DNA from: Atriophallophorus winterbourni
Lineage: Eukaryota > Platyhelminthes > Trematoda > Plagiorchiida > Microphallidae
Direction of reading: 5' to 3'
DNA: 64,000 nt
NCBI GenBank assembly: GCA_013407085.1
Contig: JACCGJ010002714.1
Location: forward strand, 80,420 to 144,419
The notes below the pieces were generated by a model. That model was given only the letters and a program-made list of their open reading frames with translations, did no database searches and was not told the DNA's origin. Of this stretch, positions 20,936 to 29,885 are shown one piece after another. Both the position numbers and the translations under genes were made by a program. How positions within the stretch are numbered: position 1 is the stretch's first letter; each line of letters begins with the position of its first letter.

Positions 20936-21898
20936 TGAGCAAGTTAGACAGGCATGAATATGTTTTTCTAAATCTGTGTTGTGTGAATGATTTCAGCTGA
21001 TGGTTTTCGAGATGTTCAACAAGTCGCTCACACACCAGGCGTTCCAAAATTTTAGAAACCGCTGAAAGAAGCGTCACGGGGCGGTAATTCGCCGGATCAG
21101 AACGACTGCCCCCTTTGTAGATTGGTGTGATAACACCGGTTTTCCATTGACTTGGTACGGTTCCCGAATTCAATGAATGCCTGAATAGACCACATAGTGG
21201 GCCAAAAAGCTTTAGCTCGCATGAATTCAGAACAGCATCCTCTCCTGGTTATTTGCGAACGTTTAGCTCGCGTAACTTCTTTCACACAACCGTAGGATTT
21301 ACCTCGATGTTACTTAGGCATTCGACCTGTAGTGGGCGCGGCAAAGAAGTCAGCGTTGACACGTTCTTTGGACAAAATACTTGCGCATAAAATGATATTA
21401 GGGAATCAGCTGTATCCTTGACATTATCAGTCAGTCCGTTCTCTGTCTGGATAGGAAATACACCTGGTTTAACCTTGGTCGCGGTGTTTACGATGGTGTA
21501 CAGCAACTTGGGATGTCGTTCCATCTGGTCGATCAGCTTCCTATGGTGATATTGCTTGTCTTCTCGAATTAAGGACGTCACCTTGTTACGAAAACTACGA
21601 AAGTGTTCCCAAGATGCGTCTGTTCGTGTTATTTTATGTGCAGCCCATGCGGAATTTCGCATGGCTATCCACTTCCGAGTGCGGCTTCGGAGTTTGAAGC
21701 AAAATGTTCTTGATTTCCTTTTGGGAACACAGGTAGAATTTTCGTCTAGTTTTGTACCGATATAACTTAACAGACTAGAACAATGAGTATCTGCATTCGT
21801 TAGATCGAGATGTTTTTCCTCCATAATCGTAATGGCACCGCGAAGGCCGAAGTAATCGACTCTCCTGATGAACTTAACGTCGCCCGACGCCCTTCTGG
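20936..21898 (-). pseudogene. CR1 ORF2 fragment captured inside the gypsy-like element
   Basis: The fragment is nearly identical to 7151-8115 of LINE 2 and in the same sense as the LTR element. It starts directly after ~150 bp of LTR sequence and ends directly at the integrase codons. It keeps the 17 bp lost from LINE 2, but has its own small changes near 21250-21290. No LINE tail is present, so this is not an ordinary LINE insertion. Confidence 0.75.
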
Positions 21899-21899
21899 C

Positions 21900-22055
21900 A
21901 ATTGAGTGAATATCACATTGTCTATACCGTATACAGTAATCCCTATTCACGTCAAAAATCTCTATCGATCGATCAATAATCGATTCACCTTTAAGGATCA
22001 ATGTGGTGCACGCGAGTCATGGCACGTACGCTGCTCCGCAGCACTTTTGCACTGC
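21900..22055 (-). repeat. LTR-like direct repeat (copy 2, truncated)
   Basis: Matches 20405-20560 with scattered differences. It is followed on the minus strand at once by the CR1 fragment, with no primer-binding site between. Confidence 0.65.
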
Positions 22056-22059
22056 AACC

Positions 22060-23197
22060 AATGAAATAGACTGAGCATTTCATGCCTCAGTGGAAAAATA
22101 CAACGAATTTGAGCAGCATTGGGGGACAGCCTATCAGATCGAGCATTTCAAAATAGACCCAATAACCAACAACTTCGGTCTTGCTCATGCTGGTTTTTTG
22201 CCCAAATGCATTGCAAGCTGACAAGAAACAGTACATTAGCGTTTTGAGGTTCTCTTGGGAGTGAACAATAAATGCTGCATCGACGGCAAACAGCGGGTCT
22301 CGGATAAGCACATCTCGTGCAATGGTTTTGTCCTCTCAATTTATTCAGTTTTACAAGCTTGCCATCTCTCTATGTGCGTAGGTAAATGGCTTGTGTCCTG
22401 GTCCCGAGAATGTGCTTGAGATGCGACGAGAAGCATACACAAAAAGCGTTTGAGCAAGCCCACACTTAGTTGACGCCTTGATTGATTTCAAATGCGTCGA
22501 AACTGAAACCATTAAAATAGACTGAGCCCTTCATGCCGGCGTTGAACAAAATAACGCGTTAAACCAGTCTTGAGAACAACCTATGAGATTGAACATTTTG
22601 AAAAGTCGTTACCTGCTGACGTGGTCCAAACCATTCGTTAAATCAATAAAACATCCTATTATGTCGTTCCCGACACTCCTCTTGAAGTTGTCTCATGGAA
22701 AAGATCATGTCAACGGTTAATCTTTTCTTGCAAAAGCCACATTGAAATTCGTAGTAAATACTGTCCGCTAAAATTTGTAGTTGGATCTGCAAGACTTCAG
22801 CAAACAGTTTGCCTACAAAATACAGAAGGGAGAATCATTCGTAATTGTTGCATACGACTATATAACCGTTATATTTACATATATTGATGATCTTCGTGTA
22901 TTGAACCTCTTGTGGGACCGGCTCATTCAGCTAGCCATGAAGAAGCGAATTATGAACATGTTGTAATGATGCTTCTCTGCAGCATTTAGTGAGCTCAGGT
23001 GATTGTTGTCGCCACTATAACCCTTCCTTTTCGCTTATCTGTCGATTATATCTAGAGATTCAATGGTTGGCAACCGTTTGACATTTTCAAGTGCATGCGT
23101 TAGAACCGTACTGTCCCTGAAGTAGAGAAATGAAGGATCCTCTACCCATCTTTCCATCTGTTGAGTTTTGTCGACAATAGGGTTATTAGATACAGAC
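22060..23197 (-). pseudogene. RTE-like reverse transcriptase, 3' half
   Basis: The frame 22087-22311 (minus) reads LIRDPLFAVDAAFIVHSQENL and then LSACNAFGQKTSMSKTEV, the RTE-clade version of the catalytic region (usually LLFADDAA). FADD has become FAVD. It is frameshifted relative to the overlapping frame 22148-22339. Confidence 0.7.
23190..23197. repeat. Target-site duplication, left copy (ATACAGAC)
   Basis: The same 8 bp occur at 27886-27893, directly outside the other end of the array. The homologous RTE copy near 50830 has one corresponding ATACTAAC. Confidence 0.75.
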
Positions 23198-23427
23198 AAA
23201 CCTCGAAACCGGTCCTGTGCTTCCGGTGAGATTTGAGCGTTTCGGAATGGTATTCTACTTCGAACTAGCCTGGGGTTGTAATAACCCTCGCGGTAACAGG
23301 CCGTTCGATCAGTTGGGGCTTAGTTTAGTCCCTTCAGCTACTTATAAAGTAGCGAGTAGACGCGAACTTCGATTCACATTGCGCCATCCGTCTACACAAA
23401 TACTAGTTCGAAACGCGAAGAGTCCAG

Positions 23428-23482
23428 CGGATACGCATAGCTGATGAGAGGCAAAAACCTCGAAACCGGTCCTGTGCTTCCG
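23428..23482 (+). ncRNA. Hammerhead ribozyme, array copy 1 (reference copy)
   Basis: Type I layout. Stem I: CGG (428-430) with CCG (480-482), internal loop AUAC/UU, then GCAUAG with CUGUGC. Core CUGAUGA (441-447), stem II GAGG/CCUC with loop CAAAAA, GAAA, helix III ACCGGU, and C17 at 471. All invariant core residues are present. Helix III has no loop and is self-complementary, so it can only form between two molecules or two units. Loop II and the stem I internal loop are placed where natural hammerheads make their tertiary contact. Confidence 0.88.
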
Positions 23483-23684
23483 GTGAGATTTTAGCGTTTC
23501 GGAATGGTATTCTACTCCGAACTAGCCTGGGGTTGTAATAACCCTCGCGGCAACAGGCCGTTCGATCAGTTGGGGCTTAGTTTAGTCCCTTCAGCTACTT
23601 ATAAAGTAGCGAGTAGACGCGAACTTCGATTCACATTGCGCCATCCGTCTACACAAATACTAGTTCGAAACGCGAAGAGTCCAG

Positions 23685-23739
23685 CGGATACGCATAGCTG
23701 ATGAGAGGCAAAAACCTCGAAACCGGTCCTGTGCTTCCG
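23685..23739 (+). ncRNA. Hammerhead ribozyme, array copy 2
   Basis: Same as the reference copy; C17 at 23728. Confidence 0.87.
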
Positions 23740-23941
23740 GTGAGATTTTAGCGTTTCGGAATGGTATTCTACTTCGAACTAGCCTGGGGTTGTAATAACC
23801 CTCGCGGCAACAGGCCGTTCGATCAGTTGGGGCTTAGTTTAGTCCCTTCAGCTACTTATAAAGTAGCGAGTAGACGCGAACTTCGATTCACATTGCGCCA
23901 TCCGTCTACACAAATACTAGTTCGAAACGCGAAGAGTCCAG

Positions 23942-23996
23942 CGGATACGCATAGCTGATGAGAGGCAAAAACCTCGAAACCGGTCCTGTGCTTCCG
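23942..23996 (+). ncRNA. Hammerhead ribozyme, array copy 3
   Basis: Same as the reference copy; C17 at 23985. Confidence 0.87.
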
Positions 23997-24198
23997 GTGA
24001 GATTTTAGCGTTTCGGAATGGTATTCTACTTCGAACTAGCCTGGGGTTGTAATAACCCTCGCGGCAACAGGCCGTTCGATCAGTTGGGGCTTAGTTTAGT
24101 CCCTTCAGCTACTTATAAAGTAGCGAGTAGACGCGAACTTCGATTCACATTGCGCCATCCGTCTACACAAATACTAGTTCGAAACGCGAAGAGTCCAG

Positions 24199-24253
24199 CG
24201 GATATGCATAGCTGATGAGAGGCAAAATCCTCGAAACCGGTCCGGTGCTTCCG
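24199..24253 (+). ncRNA. Hammerhead ribozyme, array copy 4, weakened stem I
   Basis: Core intact; loop II is CAAAAU. CUGUGC has become CGGUGC, giving one mismatch in stem I, and the internal loop AUAC is AUAU. C17 at 24242. Confidence 0.75.
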
Positions 24254-24455
24254 GTGAGATTTTAGCGTTTCGGAATGGTATTCTACTTCAAACTAGCCTG
24301 GGGTTGTAATAACCCTCGCGGCAACAGGCCGTTCGATCAGTTGGGGCTTAGATTAGTCCCTTCAGCTACATATAAAGTAGCGAGTAGACGCGAACTTCGA
24401 TTCACATTGCGCCATCCGTGTACACAAAAACTAATTCGAAACGCGAAGAGTCCAG

Positions 24456-24510
24456 CGGATACGCATAGCTGATGAGAGGCAAAAACCTCGAAACCGGTCC
24501 TGTGCTTCCG
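24456..24510 (+). ncRNA. Hammerhead ribozyme, array copy 5
   Basis: Same as the reference copy; C17 at 24499. Confidence 0.87.
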
Positions 24511-24710
24511 GTGAGATTTTAGCGTTTCGGAATGGTATTCTACTTCGAACTAGCCTGGGGTTGTAATAACCCTCGCGGCAACAGGCCGTTCGATCAGTTG
24601 GGCTTAGTTTAGTCCCTTCAGCTACTTATAAAGTAGCGAGTAGACGCGAACTTCGATTCACATTGCGCATCCGTCTACACAAATACTAGTTCGAAACGCG
24701 AAGAGTCCAG

Positions 24711-24764
24711 CGGATACGCATAGCTGATGAGAGGCAAAACCTCGAAACCGGTCCTGTGCTTCCG
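24711..24764 (+). ncRNA. Hammerhead ribozyme, array copy 6
   Basis: Core intact; loop II is one base shorter (CAAAA). C17 at 24753. Confidence 0.85.
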
Positions 24765-24966
24765 GTGAGATTTTAGCGTTTCGGAATGGTATTCTACTTC
24801 GAACTAGCCTGGGGTTGTAATAACCCTCGCGGCAACAGGCCGTTCGATCAGTTGGGGCTTAGTTTAGTCCCTTCAGCTACTTATAAAGTAGCGAGTAGAC
24901 GCGAACTTCGATTCACATTGCGCCATCCGTCTACACAAATACTAGTTCGAAACGCGAAGAGTCCAG

Positions 24967-25021
24967 CGGATACGCATAGCTGATGAGAGGCAAAAACCTC
25001 GAAACCGGTCCTGTGCTTCCG
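24967..25021 (+). ncRNA. Hammerhead ribozyme, array copy 7
   Basis: Same as the reference copy; C17 at 25010. Confidence 0.87.
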
Positions 25022-25222
25022 GTGAGATTTTAGCGTTTCGGAATGGTATTCTACTTCGAACTAGCCTGGGGTTGTAATAACCCTCGCGGCAACAGGCCGT
25101 TCGATCAGTTGGGCTTAGTTTAGTCCCTTCAGCTACTTATAAAGTAGCGAGTAGACGCGAACTTCGATTCACATTGCGCCATCCGTCTACACAAATACTA
25201 GTTCGAAACGCGAAGAGTCCAG

Positions 25223-25276
25223 CGGATACGCATAGCTGATGAGAGGCAAAACCTCGAAACCGGTCCTGTGCTTCCG
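25223..25276 (+). ncRNA. Hammerhead ribozyme, array copy 8
   Basis: Core intact; loop II is CAAAA. C17 at 25265. Confidence 0.85.
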
Positions 25277-25478
25277 GTGAGATTTTAGCGTTTCGGAATG
25301 GTATTCTACTTCGAACTAGCCTGGGGTTGTAATAACCCTCGCGGCAACAGGCCGTTCGATCAGTTGGGGCTTAGTTTAGTCCCTTCAGCTACTTATAAAG
25401 TAGCGAGTAGACGCGAACTTCGATTCACATTGCGCCATCCGTCTACACAAATACTAGTTCGAAACGCGAAGAGTCCAG

Positions 25479-25533
25479 CGGATACGCATAGCTGATGAGA
25501 GGCAAAAACCTCAAAACCGGTCCTGTGCTTCCG
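25479..25533 (+). ncRNA. Hammerhead, array copy 9, probably inactive
   Basis: G12 of the GAAA core is A. This base acts in general-base catalysis, so cleavage should be lost. C17 at 25522. Confidence 0.7.
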
Positions 25534-25735
25534 GTGAGATTTTAGCGTTTCGGAATGGTATTCTACTTCGAACTAGCCTGGGGTTGTAATAACCCTCGCA
25601 AAAACAGGCCGTTCGATCAGTTGGGGCTTAGTTCAGTCCCTTCAGCTACTTATAAAGTAGCGAGTAGACGCGAACTTCGATTCACATTGCGCCATCCGTT
25701 TACACAAATACTAGTTCGAAACGCGAAGAGTCCAG

Positions 25736-25790
25736 CGAATACGCATAGCTGATTAGAGGCAAAAACCTCGAAACCGGTCCTGTGCTTCCG
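25736..25790 (+). ncRNA. Hammerhead, array copy 10, probably inactive
   Basis: G8 of CUGAUGA is U (CUGAUUA); G8 is the general-acid residue. C17 at 25779. Confidence 0.7.
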
Positions 25791-25992
25791 GTGAGATTTT
25801 AGCGTTTCGGAATGGTATTCTACTTCGAACTAGCCTGGGGTTGTAATAACCCTCGCGGAAACAGGCCGTTCGATCAGTTGGAGCTTAGTTTAGTCCCTTC
25901 AGCTACTTAAAAAGTAGCGAGTAGACGCGAACTTCGATTCACATTGCGCCATCCGTCTACACAAATACTAGTTCGAAACGCGAAGAGTCCAG

Positions 25993-26047
25993 CGGATACG
26001 CATAGATGATGAGAGGCAAAAAACCTCGAAAACGGTCCTGTGTTCCG
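25993..26047 (+). ncRNA. Hammerhead, array copy 11, probably inactive
   Basis: C3 is A (AUGAUGA), breaking the C3-G8 pair, and helix III ACCGGU has become AACGGU. C17 at 26037. Confidence 0.7.
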
Positions 26048-26249
26048 GTGAAATTTTTGCGTTTCGGAATGGTATTCTACTTCGAACTAGCCTGGGGTTG
26101 TAATAACCCTCGCGGTAACAGGCCGTTCGATCAGTTGGGGCTTAGTTTAGTCCCTTCAGCTACTTATAAAGTAGCGAGTAGACGCGAACTTCGATTCACA
26201 TTGCGCCATCCGTCTACACAAATAGTAGTTCGAAACGCGAAGAGTCCAG

Positions 26250-26304
26250 CGGATACGCATAGCTGATGAGAGGCAAAAACCTCGAAACCGGTCCTGTGCT
26301 TCCG
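26250..26304 (+). ncRNA. Hammerhead ribozyme, array copy 12
   Basis: Same as the reference copy; C17 at 26293. Confidence 0.87.
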
Positions 26305-26506
26305 GTGAGATTTTAGCGTTTCGGAATGGTATTCTACTTCGAACTAGCCTGGGGTTGTAATAACCCTCGCGGCAACAGGCCGTTCGATCAGTTGGGGCTT
26401 AGTTTAGTCCCTTCAGCTACTTATAAATTAGCGAGTAGACGCGAACTTCGATTCACATTGCGCCATCCGTGTACACAAATACTAGTTCGAAACGCGAAGA
26501 GTCCAG

Positions 26507-26561
26507 CGGATACGCATAGCTGATGAGAGGCAAAAACCTCGAAACCGGTCCTGTGCTTCCG
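26507..26561 (+). ncRNA. Hammerhead ribozyme, array copy 13
   Basis: Same core and stems as the reference copy; C17 at 26550. Confidence 0.87.
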
Positions 26562-26763
26562 GTGAGATCTTAGCGTTTCGGAATGGTATTCTACTTCGAA
26601 CTAGCATTGGGTTGTAATAACCCTCGCGGCAACAGGCCGTTCGATCAGTTTTGGCTTAGTTTAGTCCCTTCAGCTACTTATAAAGTAGCGAGTAGACGCG
26701 AACTTCGATTAACATTGCGCCATCCGTCTACACAAATACTAGTTCGAAACGCGAAGAGTCCAG

Positions 26764-26818
26764 CAGATACGCATAGCTGATGAGAGGCAAAAACCTCTAA
26801 ACCGGTCCTGTCCTTCCG
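26764..26818 (+). ncRNA. Hammerhead, array copy 14, probably inactive
   Basis: G12 is U (UAAA), the outer CGG is CAG, and CUGUGC is CUGUCC. C17 at 26807. Confidence 0.7.
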
Positions 26819-27020
26819 GTGAGATTTTAGCGTTTCGGAATGGTATTCTACTTCGAACTAGCCTGGGGTTGTAATAACCCTCGCGGCAACAGGCCGTTCG
26901 ATCAGTTGGGGCTTAGTTTAGTCCCTTCAGCTACATATAAAGTAGCGAGTAGACGCGAACTTCGATTCACATTACGCCATCCGTCTACACAAAAACTAGT
27001 TCGAAACGCGAAGAGTCCAG

Positions 27021-27075
27021 CGGATACGCATAGCTGATGAGAGGCAAAAACCTCGAAACCGGTCCTGTGCTTCCG
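27021..27075 (+). ncRNA. Hammerhead ribozyme, array copy 15
   Basis: Same as the reference copy; C17 at 27064. Confidence 0.87.
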
Positions 27076-27277
27076 GTGAGATTTTAGCGTTTCGGAATGG
27101 TATTCTACTTCGATCTAGCCTGGGGTTGTAATAACCCTCGCGGCAACAGGCCGTTCGATCAGTTGGGGCTTAGTTTAGTCCCTTCAGCTACTTATAAAGT
27201 AGTGAGTAGACGCGAACTTCGATTCACATTGCGCCATCCGTCTACACAAATAGTAGTTCGAAACGCGAAGAGTCCAG

Positions 27278-27333
27278 CGGATACGCATAGCTGATGAGAG
27301 GCAAAAAACCTCGAAACCGGTCTTGTGCCTCCG
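27278..27333 (+). ncRNA. Hammerhead ribozyme, array copy 16
   Basis: Core intact; loop II is one A longer, and the base after C17 (27322) is U, turning the first stem I pair into G-U. Confidence 0.8.
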
Positions 27334-27535
27334 AAGAGATTTTAGCGTTTCGGAATGGTATTCTACTTCGAACTAGCCTGGGGTTGTAATAACCCTCGCA
27401 AAAACAGGCCGTTCGATCAGTTGGGGCTTAGTTCAGTCCCTTCAGCTACTTATAAAGTAGCGAGTAGACGCGAACTTCGATTCACATTTCGCCATCCGTC
27501 TACACAAATACTAGTTCGAAACGCGAAGAGTCCAG

Positions 27536-27590
27536 CGGATACGCATAGCAGATGAGAGGCAAAACCCTCGAAACCGGTCCTGTGCTTCCG
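27536..27590 (+). ncRNA. Hammerhead, array copy 17, probably inactive
   Basis: U4 is A (CAGAUGA), a core change. C17 at 27579. Confidence 0.65.
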
Positions 27591-27792
27591 GTGAGATTTT
27601 AGCGTTTCGGAATGGTATTCTACTTCAAACTAGCCTGGGGTTGTAATAACCCTCGCGGCAACAGGCCGTTCGATCAGTTTTGGCTTAGTTTAGTCCCTTC
27701 AGCTACTTATAAAGTAGCGAGTAGACGCGAACTTCGATTCACATTGCCCCATCCGTCTACACAAATAATAGTTCGAAACGCGAAGAGTCCAG

Positions 27793-27847
27793 CGGATACG
27801 CATAGCTGATGAGAGGCAAAAACCTCGAAACCGGTCCTGTGCTTCCG
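27793..27847 (+). ncRNA. Hammerhead ribozyme, array copy 18
   Basis: Same as the reference copy; C17 at 27836. It is the last complete ribozyme before the array ends. Confidence 0.87.
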
Positions 27848-27885
27848 GTGAGATTTTAGCGTTTCGGAATGGTATTCTACTTCGA

Positions 27886-27893
27886 ATACAGAC
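27886..27893. repeat. Target-site duplication, right copy (ATACAGAC)
   Basis: Pairs with 23190-23197. RTE sequence resumes here, followed by a short (TTTG)n stretch at about 27900-27919. Confidence 0.75.
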
Positions 27894-29320
27894 TTAATGT
27901 TTGTTTGTTTGTTTGTTTGTGCCAATGGCTCACCTAATCCCATCATACATACCGTGAAAATTTCCTGTATCCGCAGCGTTTTGGATATTGAGGCTAATTT
28001 CAGTCCAGTAGTCGTTTGCACATCGCCATGCAGCCTGTTTGACCTTATTTCTAGCTGCTCTTATACGTCGTAAGTCTTCAGCTGTTGGCATACCTTTGAA
28101 CCTTAGGAATGATGAGCGTTTTCCATCCAAAACAGCAGTCATCTGTGGAGCCTTTGCTTCGCTCGTTTGAGCTTTCTTCGGACCGAAACTTGAAAGTGAG
28201 ATCCGTCATATGCAGCTTTTTATCGATTCCTAGTTTTCTGAAGCCAAATCGAGTGGGGTTGTTTTGATGAACTCGGCTGTGAAGGATTTCGCAAATCGCG
28301 CAGCTAGATTAGGTTTGCATATGCGAGTGACGTCTATCCTATGCTTAGCAGACAATTTGGTTCAGTGAAATCTCGTGTAGGAAATCACATGCACAGACTA
28401 ATGCATGATCAGTGTCACAGTCTGCGCTTTGATATGATCTGGTGAGGAGTACGCCTCCTATATTAGTGTGCCTAACAAAAATAAGATCAAGCTGATGCCA
28501 ACGCTTAGAGCAAGGATGTTTCCAACAGACCTTATGCTGCGGTTTAATTTAAAAGAACGTGTTACTGACACAAAGACTGAACTGTTTGCACAATTATAAC
28601 AGGTGTAGTCCATTTCCATTGATTTCACCTGCACGAAAACTCCTAAGACAGTTTTGTTAAGACTCGTAATCAGCACCAACTCTAGCAGTGAAATTACCCA
28701 ATACCACAAAACAGTTTTTTTGTGGCACGTTTTTGAGGAGATTTGTGAGGTTGTGATATTAAGCGTCTTTTTCAGGAGGTGTCGCAAAGAGCGTCGGTGC
28801 ATAAACTTTGGTTAACGTAATGGTACCAGTAATGCACTTTAGATTTGAAGTCCAAATCCGTTCGATCCCACTTTTGCTCGGTTCTTCCGCTTATAGTAGG
28901 TTGTTTTGAATGGTAAACCTATCTTAACGCAGTCGAGGCTCATCGAAACACCTTCCTTTCCGAAAAATGTGCAGTCACATTCTGTTTGTATATCAGTGTC
29001 TACTAATCGCGCTCTTGCAGAGCAGTCACGTCAAGATGCAGCCTCTTTAGCTTATTGTTAATTACAGCTGATTTCTTACGCCTTTGATATTCGAGACGTC
29101 GTCATGAAATCCAGGAAGCATGGACGGGACGTTCGAGGTTCCCAGTTTCAGAAATGACATTTGTAATTTAGTAGTTCGTTTCGCTGGTGCAAAATGCAAT
29201 CTGCTTGTCTTTTGATTCCTAATCTCCAAGCACCCAATGAGGATAGCAGACGAGACGGCGAGTCGGCACCATATTGACTGGGGGCTGCCCAGCTTAAGGT
29301 GGGCGGTAACCATATAATGA
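27894..29320 (-). pseudogene. RTE-like endonuclease and linker, 5' half
   Basis: Frame 27930-28142 (minus) ends NIQNAADTGNFHGMYDGIR, the linker between endonuclease and reverse transcriptase typical of RTE elements. Upstream (28200-29320) the endonuclease is decayed; several stretches match 51200-51640 of the second copy. Confidence 0.6.
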
Positions 29321-29885
29321 GACCTAAAATTCTCTCCCTCGTCAGAGGCAGATGGTATCCGCTGCTTCCCGCGTGATTATCCGTAGAAGCGGAATAGAGT
29401 GTCCTCTCCATTGGTGCGTTGTGATGTACGTCAGGGCAGTTCAAAATAAAGAACTAGCTGTTGCTCATGCAGCAAGGGCTCCCTCTCTACGGCACCACCG
29501 CAACCAAAGAAACAGCTAGGTTGATTCGTTTGGACAACGATGCAGTCACAGAAGCTGGCAGGACGACGTTGAATAATCTTCGGACTGCTTAACGGTATTC
29601 TGGCTCTCTAGGTTGAGTCATGAAGCCTTTTCTACGATCGGATGTAGCCGAAAAGCAGTGGAGGTTTAAGATAATGGTTTTTCTTCCCCATGCCTGTTTT
29701 CAGGCGCCAGTCAGCCGTGTCCGCCCTTTTCCCTGTCAGTAGAAGCAGTTCCGCCGGGTCACACTGGACAACACGTGCAGGCCAGGAGCTGGATTGGTTG
29801 TCTTATGCTATATGAGACGCGTGCAATTGGAGCATTTTTGGAATTGAGAGATTATCCCCAAAACCGCACCGGCTTTTACAACCTT
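29321..29885 (-). mobile_element. RTE-like 5' region
   Basis: On the minus strand it begins GGTTCCAAGGTTGT at 29885 and is related to 19372-19744 and to 46690-47090 on its minus strand. It lies directly upstream of the RTE endonuclease remnant and borders hh240 sequence. No intact ORF is seen. Confidence 0.55.

Larger units (their letters stand above)
23198..27885 (+). repeat. 257-bp tandem array with a hammerhead ribozyme in each unit
   Basis: 18.3 units lie head to tail. Cleavage-site C17 residues are at 23214, 23471, 23728, 23985, 24242, 24499, 24753, 25010, 25265, 25522, 25779, 26037, 26293, 26550, 26807, 27064, 27322, 27579 and 27836, giving spacings of 254-258 bp, mostly exactly 257. 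Units are very similar and differ mainly by single bases. Each unit also has a perfect 7-bp hairpin GCTACTT-ATA-AAGTAGC that contains TATAAA. The array starts inside loop II of a hammerhead and ends 49 bp after a cleavage site, so its ends are not ribozyme ends. Size and structure resemble animal retrozymes and ribozyme satellites. Confidence 0.95.
22060..29885 (-). mobile_element. RTE-like non-LTR element, split by the 257-bp array
   Basis: The 5' region (29885 down to 27886) and the reverse transcriptase region (23197 down to 22060) lie on the minus strand on both sides of the array. The second copy at 49800-51720 is continuous across the same point, so the two halves were once one element of about 3.1 kb. 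Both halves are heavily decayed. Confidence 0.7.

Noticed and set aside
23247..27809. Repeated ~65-residue ORF in each 257-bp unit
   Set aside because: Its stop is simply the TGA in the hammerhead core, 257 is not a multiple of 3, and there is no sign of codon-level constraint. It is a by-product of repeat identity.
23198..27885. CRISPR-like or tandem gene array
   Set aside because: Units are contiguous and identical throughout, with no spacer structure, and the setting is eukaryotic.
28458..28802. 114-codon minus-strand ORF between RTE pieces
   Set aside because: Lies in the decayed endonuclease region in a frame without RTE motifs.
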